Assembly: GCA_013822345.1 (NCBI GenBank)
Contig: PNKH01000020.1
Span: 16,123 to 80,122, forward strand
Direction of reading: 5' to 3'
Origin: Isosphaera sp.
GTDB lineage: Bacteria > Planctomycetota > Planctomycetia > Gemmatales > Gemmataceae
DNA: 64,000 bases
In this document: piece by piece, positions 48,436 to 57,900 of the stretch
Layout of the letters: every line of letters begins with the position of its first letter
Numbering within the stretch: the first letter of the stretch is position 1
Notes under the pieces: generated by a model
What the model was told of the DNA's origin: nothing
Databases searched by the model: none
What the model saw: the letters and a program-made list of their open reading frames with translations, nothing else
Position numbers and translations under genes: made by a program

Positions 48436-49556
48436 CCGCCGACCGCCGCGCCTTCCTCGCCGCCGCCGCCGCCACCGCGGGCGCCGCCTGCCTCACCGCC
48501 GCCGACGGGGACCGCCTCCGGGTCGGGTTCGTCGGCGTCGGGAGCCGCGGCACCGCCCTCCTCCGCAACTTCCTCGACGCCAAGCTGGGGGACGTGGTCG
48601 CCGTCTGCGACCTCAAGCCGGAGCACGCGAAGCGGGCCGTCACCCTCGTCACCGGGGCCGGGCAGAAGGAGCCGGTCGTGGTCGACGAGTGGGCGAAGCT
48701 CCTGGCGATGAAGGACGTGCAGGCGGTGGTGTCGGCCCTGCCGTGCGACCTCCACGCGAAGAACTACCTGGACACCATCGCCGCCGGCAAGGATCTGTAC
48801 GGGGAGAAGCCGATGTGCCTCACCCCGGCCGACTGCGACGCGGTGGTGAAGGCCGCGAACGCCAGCAAGCAGGTCGTCCAGGTCGGGTTCCAGCGGCGGG
48901 CCGACCCGCGGTTCGTCCAGCCGATGAAGCTGATCCACGGCGGGGAGATCGGCGACCTGGTCGAGGGCCGGATCCTGTGGTCGAACGCGTGGGGGCCGCT
49001 CGGCGACTGGTTCGGCAAGCGGGCCCGGAGCGGGGACTGGATGGTCGAGCAGGCGTGCCACAACTGGGACGTCATTAACTGGGCGTGCAAGGGCCTGCCG
49101 GTCCGGGCGATGGGCCTCGGCCGGACCGGGCTGTACAAGGCGTTCCAGCCGGACCGCGACGTGCACGACTACTACTCGGCGGTGGTCGAGTACGACACCG
49201 GGTGCCTGGTGAACATCCTCCACTCGTGGGTCGCCCCGGGGCGGACCGGGAAGTTCGCCAAGGAGTTCAACGACGAGTACACCCGGCTGAACGGCGACAA
49301 GGGCGGGGTCGACTTCAACAGCGGGCTGTTCAGCTACCGGAAGGAGCTCGGCAAGCCGGACCGGGTCGGGCACGCGGTGGAGGGGGCGATCAACAACACC
49401 CGGCTCGGGCTGGAGGCGTTCGCCGCGAGCGTGAGGGGGCGGACCCCGCCGGTGGCGACGGTCGAGCACGGCCGGGACGCGGTGCTGGCGTGCCTGCTGG
49501 TCCGCGAGGCGGTGTACCAGAAGCGGCCGGTGACGATGAAGGAGCTGCGGGGCTGA
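48432..49556 (+). CDS. Gfo/Idh/MocA family dehydrogenase (Tat-type leader)
   Basis: A 374-residue oxidoreductase starting at the ATG at 48432. The N-terminus DRRAFLAAAAATAGAACLTA looks like a twin-arginine-type leader, so it may act outside the cytoplasm, as many planctomycete homologues do. RVGFVGVGSRGTALLRNFL is the NAD(P)-binding Rossmann start, DLYGEKPMCLTPADCD contains the conserved EKP, and WMVEQACHNWDVINWACKG carries the His-Asp-type catalytic segment. It would oxidise or reduce a sugar or inositol. It overlaps the upstream small membrane protein gene by four bases and precedes the monooxygenase gene. Confidence 0.92.
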   Translation: MTADRRAFLAAAAATAGAACLTAADGDRLRVGFVGVGSRGTALLRNFLDAKLGDVVAVCDLKPEHAKRAVTLVTGAGQKEPVVVDEWAKLLAMKDVQAVVSALPCDLHAKNYLDTIAAGKDLYGEKPMCLTPADCDAVVKAANASKQVVQVGFQRRADPRFVQPMKLIHGGEIGDLVEGRILWSNAWGPLGDWFGKRARSGDWMVEQACHNWDVINWACKGLPVRAMGLGRTGLYKAFQPDRDVHDYYSAVVEYDTGCLVNILHSWVAPGRTGKFAKEFNDEYTRLNGDKGGVDFNSGLFSYRKELGKPDRVGHAVEGAINNTRLGLEAFAASVRGRTPPVATVEHGRDAVLACLLVREAVYQKRPVTMKELRG

Positions 49557-49577
49557 CCGCCACCCGAGGGGGCCGAC

Positions 49578-49886
49578 ATGATCCACGTCGTCGCGACGAT
49601 CACGCTGAACCCCGGCACCCGGGCCGCGTTCCTGGACGTGTTCCGGTGGCTCACCCCGCTCGTCCGCGGCGAGGACGGGTGCGTCGAGTACCAGGCGACG
49701 GTGGACGTGCCGACGACGCTCGCGGTGCAGGACCCGCCGCGGGCCGACGTGGTCACCGTCGTGGAGAAGTGGTCGGGCGTGGAGGCGCTGTACGCGCACA
49801 CGACGGCCCCGCACATGGCCGAGTACCGGGCGCGGGTGAAGGACTACGTGGCCGGGGTGAAGTTGCAGGTGCTGGAGCCGGTGTAG
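49578..49886 (+). CDS. Antibiotic biosynthesis monooxygenase (ABM) domain protein
   Basis: A 102-residue single ABM domain: HVVATITLNPGTRAAFLDVF, GCVEYQATVDVPTTL, VTVVEKWSGVEALYAHTTAP and HMAEYRARVKDYV. ABM proteins are small dimeric ferredoxin-like folds that act as cofactor-free monooxygenases or as simple quinone or heme oxygenases. It follows the Gfo/Idh/MocA gene by 21 bases and is probably co-transcribed. Its stop TAG is the first three bases of a hairpin element. Confidence 0.85.
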   Translation: MIHVVATITLNPGTRAAFLDVFRWLTPLVRGEDGCVEYQATVDVPTTLAVQDPPRADVVTVVEKWSGVEALYAHTTAPHMAEYRARVKDYVAGVKLQVLEPV

Positions 49887-49960
49887 GGTCGGGTCCGAGC
49901 CCGAGCGCCAGCGAGGGGAAACGTCGTCCCTCGCTGGCGCTCGGGCTCGGACCCGACCTA
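49884..49960. repeat. Hairpin whose ends supply two opposing stop codons
   Basis: Arms of about 33 bp (49884-49917 and 49928-49960, one extra base) with a 10-base spacer; the arm reads TAGGTCGGGTCCGAGCCCGA. The leading TAG is the stop of the monooxygenase gene on the plus strand, and the same TAG in the other arm is the stop of oleD on the minus strand. It is a likely two-way terminator between convergent genes. Confidence 0.93.
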
Positions 49961-50953
49961 CCCCCGCCCGGCCCGCAGCCGCTCGCCGAGCCGCCGCAGC
50001 CCCTCCGCCACCGTCACCTTCGGCTCGTACCCGAGGTCGCGGCGCGCGGCCGAGATGTCGTACCAGTGCGACGTGGACAGCTGCACCGCCACGAACCGCG
50101 TCATCGGCGGCTCCCCGCTCAGCCGCAGCAGCCAGTACAGGTTCTCGAGCACCCGGCCGGCGAGCCGGGCCTTCCACGCGGTCACCGTCCGGGTCACCGG
50201 CGGCGCCCCCGCCTCGCTCAGCACCCGGTCGATGAACCCCCACAACTCGACCGGCTCGCCGTTCGAGATGAAGTAGTTCTTCCCCGCACACGCCGCCCCC
50301 ACGGCCAGGCGGTCGGCGGCGCACAGGTGGGCGTCGGCGGCGTTGTCGATGTACGTCACGTCGACCGTCACCGGGCGGGTGCCGATCCGGCGGAGCCGGC
50401 CCTTCCGGGCGGCGGCCACCACCCGCGGGATCAGGTGCGGGTCGCCGGGGCCGAAGATCAGGTGCGGGCGGAGCGACACCGTCGCCAGGTCCGGGCCGTT
50501 CGCCGCCACCACCGCCTTCTCGGCCGCCGCCTTCGTCTCCGGGTAGTCGGCGTCGAAGTGGGCGGGGTACGGGAGCGACTCGTCCCCGCCCTCGATGTCG
50601 GCCCGGGCGTGGACGACGCTCGGGGTGGAGGTGTACACGAGCTTGCGGACGCCGTGCTTCCGGCACGCGGCGATGACGTTCTCCGTCCCGGTCACGTTGG
50701 TGGCGACGAAGTCCCGGCGGCGGCCCCACACCCCGGCCTTGGCGGCGACGTGGAACACGATGTCGCACCCGGCGGCGGCCTTCTCGACCGCGGCCGGGTC
50801 GGCGAGGTCGCCGAGGCACTGCTCGACCCCGAACTCGTCCAGCCACGGGTACGCCGACCGGGTGAACGACCGGACGTGGTCCCCGCGCTGCCGGAGCAGC
50901 CGGGCCACCGCCCCGCCGAGGAACCCCCCGCCGCCGGTGACCAGTGCCCTCAT
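49958..50953 (-). CDS. oleD: OleD: NAD(P)-dependent 2-alkyl-3-ketoalkanoate reductase
   Basis: A 331-residue short-chain dehydrogenase/epimerase-type enzyme starting at the ATG at 50953. The Rossmann start is LVTGGGGFLGGAVARLLRQR, followed by NVTGTENVIAACRKHGVRKL and VYTSTPSVVHA; the catalytic Tyr-Lys pair is in DYPETKAAAEKAV. This is the 3-beta-HSD-like group to which OleD belongs. OleD reduces the 2-alkyl-3-keto acid made by OleA to the 2-alkyl-3-hydroxy acid. The start overlaps the oleC stop by four bases. Taken alone it could be a generic NAD-dependent epimerase, but the order A-B-C-D here fits OleD. Confidence 0.85.
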   Translation of the reverse strand: MRALVTGGGGFLGGAVARLLRQRGDHVRSFTRSAYPWLDEFGVEQCLGDLADPAAVEKAAAGCDIVFHVAAKAGVWGRRRDFVATNVTGTENVIAACRKHGVRKLVYTSTPSVVHARADIEGGDESLPYPAHFDADYPETKAAAEKAVVAANGPDLATVSLRPHLIFGPGDPHLIPRVVAAARKGRLRRIGTRPVTVDVTYIDNAADAHLCAADRLAVGAACAGKNYFISNGEPVELWGFIDRVLSEAGAPPVTRTVTAWKARLAGRVLENLYWLLRLSGEPPMTRFVAVQLSTSHWYDISAARRDLGYEPKVTVAEGLRRLGERLRAGRG

Positions 50954-52656
50954 CGGGCCGCCTCCGCCGCGACCGCCGGCCTCCACCGCCGGCCCAGCCT
51001 CTTGTTCGCCCACGCGGCCAGCTTCTCGCGGAAGATCTTCGAGTTGTGCCTCACGTCCACAGGGAACCCGGGGTGTTCGAGGAACGTGGTGACCGGGCGG
51101 ACGTGGTCGAGCCGTCGGCCGGCGTCGCGCAGCTCCCCCGCGAACCGCGCCCACCGCTTCCGCCGGTCGGCCCGGATCCCGACGGGGGTGAGCTCCACGC
51201 ACAGCACAGGGTACGTCCTCCCGCCACGCGCCACGCCGACGAGGGCGGTCCGGAACACGCCCGGGACGGTGTTGAAGACCGGCTCGACCATGTCGGTGAA
51301 CAGCGGCCCGTGCGGGGTCTCGACGCGGTGCGCCTTCCGCCCGCAGAACCACAGCCGGCCCTGTTCGTCCAGGTAGCCCACGTCGCCCATCCGGTGGAAC
51401 ACCTCGCCGGTCCGCGCGTCCCGGATCTTCGCCAGGCCCGTCGCTTCCGGGCGGTTGACGTACCGCCGGGTCACCACCGCCCCGCGGACCACGACCTCGC
51501 CGACCTCCCCGGCCGGCACCCGCAGCGTATCGTCCCACTCCGGGATCGGCCCGTCGGAGATGCGGATAATCCGCACCTCGACCCCCGGCACCGGCCGGCC
51601 CACGCAGACCCCCTTGCCCTGTTCCGTCAGGTGCCGCGTCTCCCCCAGAATCTCCCGGCTGCCGACGTTCGCCACCGGCAAGGCTTCCGTCGCCCCGTAC
51701 GGGGTGAACACCTCGGCCGTCGCGGGCAAGAGCTTCGCCAGCCGCTCGACCGCGGCGGCCGACGCCGGGGCGCCGGCCGAGATGACGCGGCGGAGCGTCG
51801 GGAGCGGGGCGGTCAGCTCGCCGAGCCGGCGGACCACCGCCGGCGAGCCGAACAGGTTCGTCACCCCGAACTGCCTCACCTGGGCGACGGCCTTCCGCGG
51901 GTCGATCCGGGCCGGGCGGGTGGCGTCCATGTCCGGGACGACGCACGTCATCCCGAGGGCCGGGCCGAACAGGGCGAACAGCGGGAACGTGCACAGGTCG
52001 ACCTCGCCCGGCTCGATCCGGTAGGTCGCCTTCAGCGCCTCGACCTGGGCGGCGAAGTTCCCGTGGGTGTACTCCGCCCCCTTCGCCGGCCCGGTGCTCC
52101 CGCTGGTGAACAGGACCGCCGCCGGCTCGTCCGCCGCCACGCCCGGCACCGGGTACGGGCCGCGACCCTTCCCCGACTCGCGGAGGTCGGCGAGCGCGTG
52201 GCGGCAGAAGAACCGCCCCCGGCCGACGTTCACCGTCGCCCGGACGGTGCGCTTCGCCCACCCGAGCAGCCGGCGGGCGAGGTGGGCCTTCGGGACGCCG
52301 ACGAACCCGACCGGCTCCGCCTCGGCCAGGCACCGGCCGAGGTTCCGCACGCCCATGCCCGGGTCGACCAGGACCGGGACCGCCGCGACCTTGAACAGGG
52401 CGAACGTGAGGGCGAAGAAGTCGGCCCCCGGCGGGACCATCAGGGCGGTGCGGACGCCGCGGCCGATGCCGCAGGCGGCGAGGCCGTGGGCGACCGCGTC
52501 GGCGTCGGCGTTCAGCCCGGCGAACGTCAGGGTGAGGTGTTCGGACGGGCCGTCGGGCTTGACGCCGCGGCGCGGGACGTGGACGGCCGGGCGGGCCGGG
52601 TGGTCGGCCGCCATCCGGGCCAGGTGCGCCGCGACGTTCAGCGGAGACGGGGGCAT
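50950..52656 (-). CDS. oleC: OleC: AMP-dependent beta-lactone synthetase
   Basis: A 568-residue ANL-superfamily adenylating enzyme. Motifs: AAVLFTSGSTGPAKGAEYTH (P-loop-like A3), FTPYGATEALPVAN (A5), RMGDVGYLDEQGRLWFCGRK (A7-A8) and the C-terminal VRHNSKIFREKLAAW with the A10 Lys. OleC proteins turn the 2-alkyl-3-hydroxy acid of OleD into a beta-lactone. The start is the ATG at 52656, five bases after the oleB stop. It overlaps oleD by four bases. A long-chain acyl-CoA ligase would look similar; the neighbours decide. Confidence 0.87.
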   Translation of the reverse strand: MPPSPLNVAAHLARMAADHPARPAVHVPRRGVKPDGPSEHLTLTFAGLNADADAVAHGLAACGIGRGVRTALMVPPGADFFALTFALFKVAAVPVLVDPGMGVRNLGRCLAEAEPVGFVGVPKAHLARRLLGWAKRTVRATVNVGRGRFFCRHALADLRESGKGRGPYPVPGVAADEPAAVLFTSGSTGPAKGAEYTHGNFAAQVEALKATYRIEPGEVDLCTFPLFALFGPALGMTCVVPDMDATRPARIDPRKAVAQVRQFGVTNLFGSPAVVRRLGELTAPLPTLRRVISAGAPASAAAVERLAKLLPATAEVFTPYGATEALPVANVGSREILGETRHLTEQGKGVCVGRPVPGVEVRIIRISDGPIPEWDDTLRVPAGEVGEVVVRGAVVTRRYVNRPEATGLAKIRDARTGEVFHRMGDVGYLDEQGRLWFCGRKAHRVETPHGPLFTDMVEPVFNTVPGVFRTALVGVARGGRTYPVLCVELTPVGIRADRRKRWARFAGELRDAGRRLDHVRPVTTFLEHPGFPVDVRHNSKIFREKLAAWANKRLGRRWRPAVAAEAAR

Positions 52657-52661
52657 GCGGT

Positions 52662-53645
52662 TCAGTTTAGCCGCGACGCGGGGCGGATCGGGTGCTTCGC
52701 CAGGAACTCCCGGACCCGCGGGACCACCTCGTCGGGCGCGTCTTCGAGCAGGTAGTGGCCGCAGTCCGGCCAGGTGTGCGCCTCGGCGTGCGGCAGGTGC
52801 CGTTGCCACTCCGCGAGGAAGTGGCGGTCGAACACGAAGTCCCGCATCCCCCACAGCAAGAATGTCGGCACCCCGGCGAACTTCGGCAGTGACAGGGCGG
52901 TGTCACGGACGACGTCGTACCCGGGGTCGGACTCCTTCAGCGGGATGGTCTGGACGAACTTGAGCACCGCGACGCGGTGCTCCGGGGTGTCGTACGGCCG
53001 CAGGTACATGTCGCGCACGTCCGGCGGGAGCGGCCGCCGCGTCACGCACCACTTCGCCGCCGCCCGGCAGAACGCGTTCCGCCTCAGGATCAGCCACGCC
53101 CCGAGGCGGGTGTTCCGGCCGACCCACAGCGACCACGGCAGCCGCTTCGCCGCCGGCAGCGGGAACGCGGCGGTGTTCGTCGCCACGATCCGCTTCACCC
53201 GGTCCGGGTGCCGGGCCGCGAACGCCATCCCGATCATCCCGCCCCAGTCGTGCAGGACGAGGGTCAGGTTCTCGCGAAGCCCGAGGTGGTCGAGGAGGGC
53301 TTCGAGGTCGTCCACCCGGGACTTCAGCGAGTAGTCGTAGACCGACTCCGGCGGCTTGTCCGACAGCCCGCACCCGATGTGGTCGGGCACCACACAGCGG
53401 TAGGCGTCGCGGAGGCCGAGGACCAGGTTGCGGTAGAGGAAGCTCCACGTCGGGTTGCCGTGGAGCATCACGACCGGGTCGCCGGCCCCCTCGTCGAGGT
53501 AGTTCATCGTCAGGTGCGGGCGCCCGAGCAGATCGGGGCGGACGAAATCGTGCGGGTGGAACGGGTACAGCCGGCGGAACTCGGGGTCGTCGAACGGGGG
53601 CATGAACAGGGTCGAAGTCCGGGAGATGACGTGGGCGTCGGGCAT
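52662..53645 (-). CDS. oleB: OleB: alpha/beta-hydrolase beta-lactone decarboxylase
   Basis: An alpha/beta hydrolase of the haloalkane dehalogenase type. It reads FRRLYPFHPHDF, VVMLHGNPTWSFLYRNLVLG (oxyanion turn), VVPDHIGCGLSDKP, LTLVLHDWGGMIGMAFAARH (nucleophile Asp in HDWGG), TFLLWGMRDFVFDRHFLAEW (acid) and DCGHYLLEDAPDEV (His). OleB of the olefin pathway has exactly this Asp-nucleophile layout and releases CO2 from the beta-lactone to give the alkene. The start at 53645 is a choice; an ATG at 53603 is also possible. The last residues ASRLN come from a fragment of a hairpin element (52666-52681 matches 55995-56010). Confidence 0.85.
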   Translation of the reverse strand: MPDAHVISRTSTLFMPPFDDPEFRRLYPFHPHDFVRPDLLGRPHLTMNYLDEGAGDPVVMLHGNPTWSFLYRNLVLGLRDAYRCVVPDHIGCGLSDKPPESVYDYSLKSRVDDLEALLDHLGLRENLTLVLHDWGGMIGMAFAARHPDRVKRIVATNTAAFPLPAAKRLPWSLWVGRNTRLGAWLILRRNAFCRAAAKWCVTRRPLPPDVRDMYLRPYDTPEHRVAVLKFVQTIPLKESDPGYDVVRDTALSLPKFAGVPTFLLWGMRDFVFDRHFLAEWQRHLPHAEAHTWPDCGHYLLEDAPDEVVPRVREFLAKHPIRPASRLN

Positions 53646-53663
53646 GAGGAGCCGGGACTTGTA

Positions 53664-53752
53664 GTAGGGTGGGCCGAGGCCGGCTTTGCGGCCGAGTCCC
53701 TCCACCGTGTCGCTCTGGTGGGACTCGCCGGCGAAGCGCCGGCTCGGCCTAC
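53664..53752. repeat. Diverged hairpin element between oleB and oleA
   Basis: An imperfect relative of the 15871-16012 element: GTAGGGTGGGCCGAGGCCGG on the left and GGTGGGACTCGCCGGCGAAG...CGGCTCGGCCTAC on the right (arms about 36 bp, roughly 80 percent paired). It sits inside the presumed operon, right after the oleA stop codon. Confidence 0.8.
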
Positions 53753-53756
53753 GGGA

Positions 53757-54881
53757 TTACCACTCGACCCCGAGCATCAGGCAGTTCAGCCCGCTGCCGA
53801 TCCCGAGCAGCCCGACCCGGTCGCCGGGCCGGAGGAACTCCCGCTCCTCGGCCAGGGCGGCGGTCAGCGGGAGCGACACCGTCCCGACGTTCCCGAGGAA
53901 CTCGAACGTGCTGAACTCCTTCTCGGCCGGGATCCCGAACGCCTTCAGCATCGCGTCCCGGTGCCCGGCCCCGACCTGGTGGCAGATCACCTTGTCCAGC
54001 TGGTCCGCCGCCCACCCGAGCTTGCCGAGGAACTTCTTCCACGTCCGCAGCCCGAGGTCGACCCCGTACTTCAGCACCTCGCCCGCCCGGGTCTCCATGA
54101 ACGGCACCATCACGTGCCGCAGGCCGAAGTCGATGCTCTTCTGGACCAGCGCCCCGGCCTGCTGGCCGAACACCTTCTCGACCGTGTGGACGGTGGCCGG
54201 GAGGAGCGACTTCATCCCCCACCGGCACAGGGCGTGGTACTCCGGGGCGTTCTGCGCCACCCCGCCGACCACCCGCCGCCGCTTCCCCCGCGACAGCTCC
54301 TCGCTCACGACCAGCACCGCCACCGCCCCGGACCCGCCGGTCAGCGTCGCCACCGACTCCCGGAACAGCTCGACCGACTTGGTCGACACCATCCGGTCGA
54401 TCACGTTCTCGTTGATCTCCCGGGCCGTCTCGGCCGACACCACCAGCCCGGCCCGGGCCTGCCCGAGCTCGATCCGGTTGGCCACCTCGACGATCCCGTT
54501 CAGCACCCCGAGGCAGGCGTTCGAGAGGTCGAACACCGCCGCGTCCGGGTTCAGCCCCAGCTCGTGGGCGACGGCGCAGGCGGTGGCCGGCTCGAACGCC
54601 TCCCGGCACACCCCGGCGTAGATCAGCACGTCCAGGTCGGCCCCGGTCAGCCCGGCCGCGGCCAGCGCCTTCTTCCCGGCGGCGGCCGCCCCCAGCGACA
54701 GCGGGTACCCCGGCTCCCACCACCGCCGCTCGTTGATCCCGGTCAGCAGCTCGAGCTGCCCGGGGCTCATCCGGAGGGCCTGGTACACGGGGGAGAGGCG
54801 CGACTCCAGCTCGGCCGTCGACACGACGACCGGCGGGAGCTCGTACCCGATCGCCTCGATGTGGACCTGGGTGTACTTCAT
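53757..54881 (-). CDS. oleA: OleA: thiolase-fold acyl-CoA condensing enzyme
   Basis: A 374-residue thiolase/KASIII-type enzyme starting at the ATG at 54881. It reads IEAIGYELPPVVVSTAELES at the N-terminus, the active-site Cys in VFDLSNACLGVLNGIVEV near residue 122, His in VICHQVGAGHRDAMLKAFG and Asn in FEFLGNVGTVSLPLTAAL. The layout and the flanking oleBCD genes identify OleA, which condenses two acyl-CoA (or acyl-ACP) chains head to head into a 2-alkyl-3-keto acid. It starts 56 bases after the pfa synthase stop, on the same strand, so the synthase may hand over its product. Confidence 0.9.
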   Translation of the reverse strand: MKYTQVHIEAIGYELPPVVVSTAELESRLSPVYQALRMSPGQLELLTGINERRWWEPGYPLSLGAAAAGKKALAAAGLTGADLDVLIYAGVCREAFEPATACAVAHELGLNPDAAVFDLSNACLGVLNGIVEVANRIELGQARAGLVVSAETAREINENVIDRMVSTKSVELFRESVATLTGGSGAVAVLVVSEELSRGKRRRVVGGVAQNAPEYHALCRWGMKSLLPATVHTVEKVFGQQAGALVQKSIDFGLRHVMVPFMETRAGEVLKYGVDLGLRTWKKFLGKLGWAADQLDKVICHQVGAGHRDAMLKAFGIPAEKEFSTFEFLGNVGTVSLPLTAALAEEREFLRPGDRVGLLGIGSGLNCLMLGVEW

Positions 54882-54937
54882 GCGCACGCGCGAGTCGGGC
54901 GAGGGGCCGGCCCCGGAATCCGGTCCGGAAGCGACTG

Positions 54938-57900
54938 CTAGTCTACGGCGAAGTCCGTCATTTGGTAGATGACCCGGCCGTCGACCGTCAGGAACCCGGC
55001 GGCCGTCAGCCGGCGGGCGGCGTCGTCCGCGGCCGTCACCTCCAGCACGACGGTGACCTCGCGGTCGGCCGGGAGGACCTGCCCGCGGTACGTCCAGGCG
55101 TGCGGCCGGTTCAGGGCCACGGCCGGGGCGGTCCCCCACCGCCGCCACGCGGCGTACTTGAGGAGTTGCAAAAACGATTCCAACCCGAGCGACCCGGGCC
55201 AGACCGGGTCCTGGTGGAAGTGGGCCTGGAAGAACCACGCGTCGGGGTCGACGGCGATCGTCCCGACGACCAGCCCGAGCCCGGCCCGCCCGCCGTCCGG
55301 GACGTAGGCGATGCGGTCGACCATCCGGAGCATCGGGGCCGGGAACGGGGCGTCGTGCGGCAGGGCGCCGGCCTCGGCGCGGCCCGCCTCGGCGGGGGTC
55401 GGCCACGGCACCGGCGCGTCGCGGATCCCGACCTGGTCGCGGAGCGCCGCCCTGGTGAAGAACCCGAAGTACGTCGTCCCGGCGTACACCGGCCCGACCC
55501 GGTCGCGGACCGCCAGGTCGTAGTGCTGGATCACCATCCCGGCCGAGTGCGACACGCCGGTCAGCTTCACCGCGGTCGTCAGGGTGCCGGTGTCGGGGGT
55601 CACCCGCCGGAACTGGGTGGCTTTCCCACCGAGGTTGCGGAACGACAGGTCGTCCGGGCTGGTGAGGGCCGACCCGCAGTACGCGGCGAGCCACCCGCAC
55701 GGCTGCAGGGCGACCTCCAGCAGGACCGCGAACGGCATCGCCCCGGACCGCTCGGCGGCGAAGTACCAGGCGTCGGGCGGGACCTCGTACTCGGCGAGGC
55801 ACGCCGCCCCGGCCTTCATGACGAACGGCTCGCCGGCGGTCGGGGTGGCGCGGGTGAGGAACTGGAACGGCGGGCCGGGCAGGCGGGCGATGACGCGGTC
55901 CCGGTCGAACACCCGGTACGGTTCGCCGAACGCCTCCGACGGGTTTCCGTTCGAGAACGCCAGGATGGAGGCGGAGTCGTACACCACCCGACCGTTTAGC
56001 CGCGACGCGGAGTCCTCGGAGCGGAGCGCGGGCGCGTCCCCCGCGCTCCGCTCCGAGGACTCCGCGTCGCGGCTAAACGGTGCCCACATCCGCTCGAGCT
56101 TCCCCCGCGTCAGCCCCGACATCCGCAGCGACATGCTCGTGATCTCGACGATCGGCTTCCCGTCGGCGGACATCAGCGCGTCGGCGAGGCAGTACGGCTC
56201 CGGGCCGTACCCCAGCTCCTTCACCGTCACCTCGTAGGTGACCGTCCGCGTGGTCCCGACCACCTGGCCGCGGCACTTCAGTCGGCTGTCGACGCCGGGG
56301 ACCGGCTCGCACACCACCCCGCCCGCCTCCCCCACCCACCCGAGCCGCATCAGGAGCACGCGGAGGGTGTGGAGGCAGCACTCGTACATCAGCGTGCCGG
56401 GCATCACCCGGTCGTCGACGAAGTGGCAGGTGAGGAACCAGTCGTCGGGGCGGATGTCGAACTCGGCCCGGACGTACCCGAGGCCGAACCGCCCGCCGGC
56501 CGGGTCGACGACCGGCACGCGGTCGACGAGCCGGAGCATCCCGCCGGGGAGCGTGGCGGGCGAACGGAGCGGCAGGCCGGCGAAGTCCGGGCCGAACGCC
56601 GCGGCGAGGTCGCCGGCGCGGAGCGCGGCCACCTGTTCCGCGGTCAGCGAACACGGCCGCGGCGGGGCGAGGTCGCGCCAGTCGGCCGGCCGCTTCCCGG
56701 GCAGCGGCTTCCGGTCGAGGGCGGTCTGGACGATCCCCTTGCCGGCCGCCAACGCTTCGGCGGTGAAGAACCCGGCGACGCCGTTCCGCATGGTGATGAA
56801 CGGTTGACCATTGACCGTGCCGTCGAACCGGAACCGAAACAGCCAGGCGTCGCCCTGTTGCGTGAACTCGTCGATGTGGATGTCGTAGACGACCGTCTCG
56901 CCGACCGCCGGCAGCCCGCGGTGGAACCGGACGACGGCGTCGAGCAGCCGGTAGACGGCGAGGCCGCGGGTCCGGAGGTCGATCCCGAGGTACCCGGACA
57001 GGAAGAGGTCGGCCTGCCCGGCCTCGACCGCGATCGCGGTCGGGATGCGGCCGGCGTCGAGATACCAGCGGTCGGGGCGGACGGCGTGCTCGGTGACGAC
57101 CCGGCCGCGGGTCAGCGACAGCGGCTCCCCCTCGATCCGGGTGATCCGGTCGACGAGTTGGAGCGGCCCGTCGGGCAGGCGGACGCGGGTCGGGAAGGTG
57201 TCGATCTCGGCGAAGGCCGGCCCGAGGGCGTCGGCGACCTTCCCGGCGGCGAAGGTGCAGCACTGCTCGTAGGTGAGGGACCGGAGCACCCCGTCTCGTG
57301 GGCGAGGCACTCCTGCCTCGCCCGGGTCGGTGCGAGGCAGGAGTGCCTCGCCCACGGGGGTGCCCGCGGCCAGCAGCAGGGTCTGGAACCGGATCACCCC
57401 GGCGACGGACTCGGTGAGCTTCCGGCTGACGCGCAGGAACGCCTCCTGGGCCTGCATGTTCAGCACCCGGACGTTCGCGACCGCCTCGATCACCGGGGCG
57501 AGTGACAACGTGGTGTCAGCGGAGATGGTAGCCGGGGCGGCGGGTCGCGGCGGCAGCCCGACCGGGACGACCACCACGTCCCGCCCGGCGGCGGCCGGCG
57601 GGCGGTGCCCGACGCACCGCGACTCCCCGCCGTACAGCGCCGCGAGGTCGACCGGCAACCGCTCGGCGGCCAGGTGGGCGACGACCCGCAGCACCTGTGA
57701 CGCGGCGTCCTGGCGGGCGGCGTGGGCCGCCCGGGCGAGGTGCGGGCGGTCGCCGAGGATCGCCCCGACCACCCGGGCGCACGAGTTCCCCGGCCCGACC
57801 TCGACGAACGCCCGCACACCGTCCCGGTACGCCGCCTCCACCACCGCCGGCACGTCGATCGGCCCGACCAGCCCGGCCGTGATCGACGCGGCACACTGTT

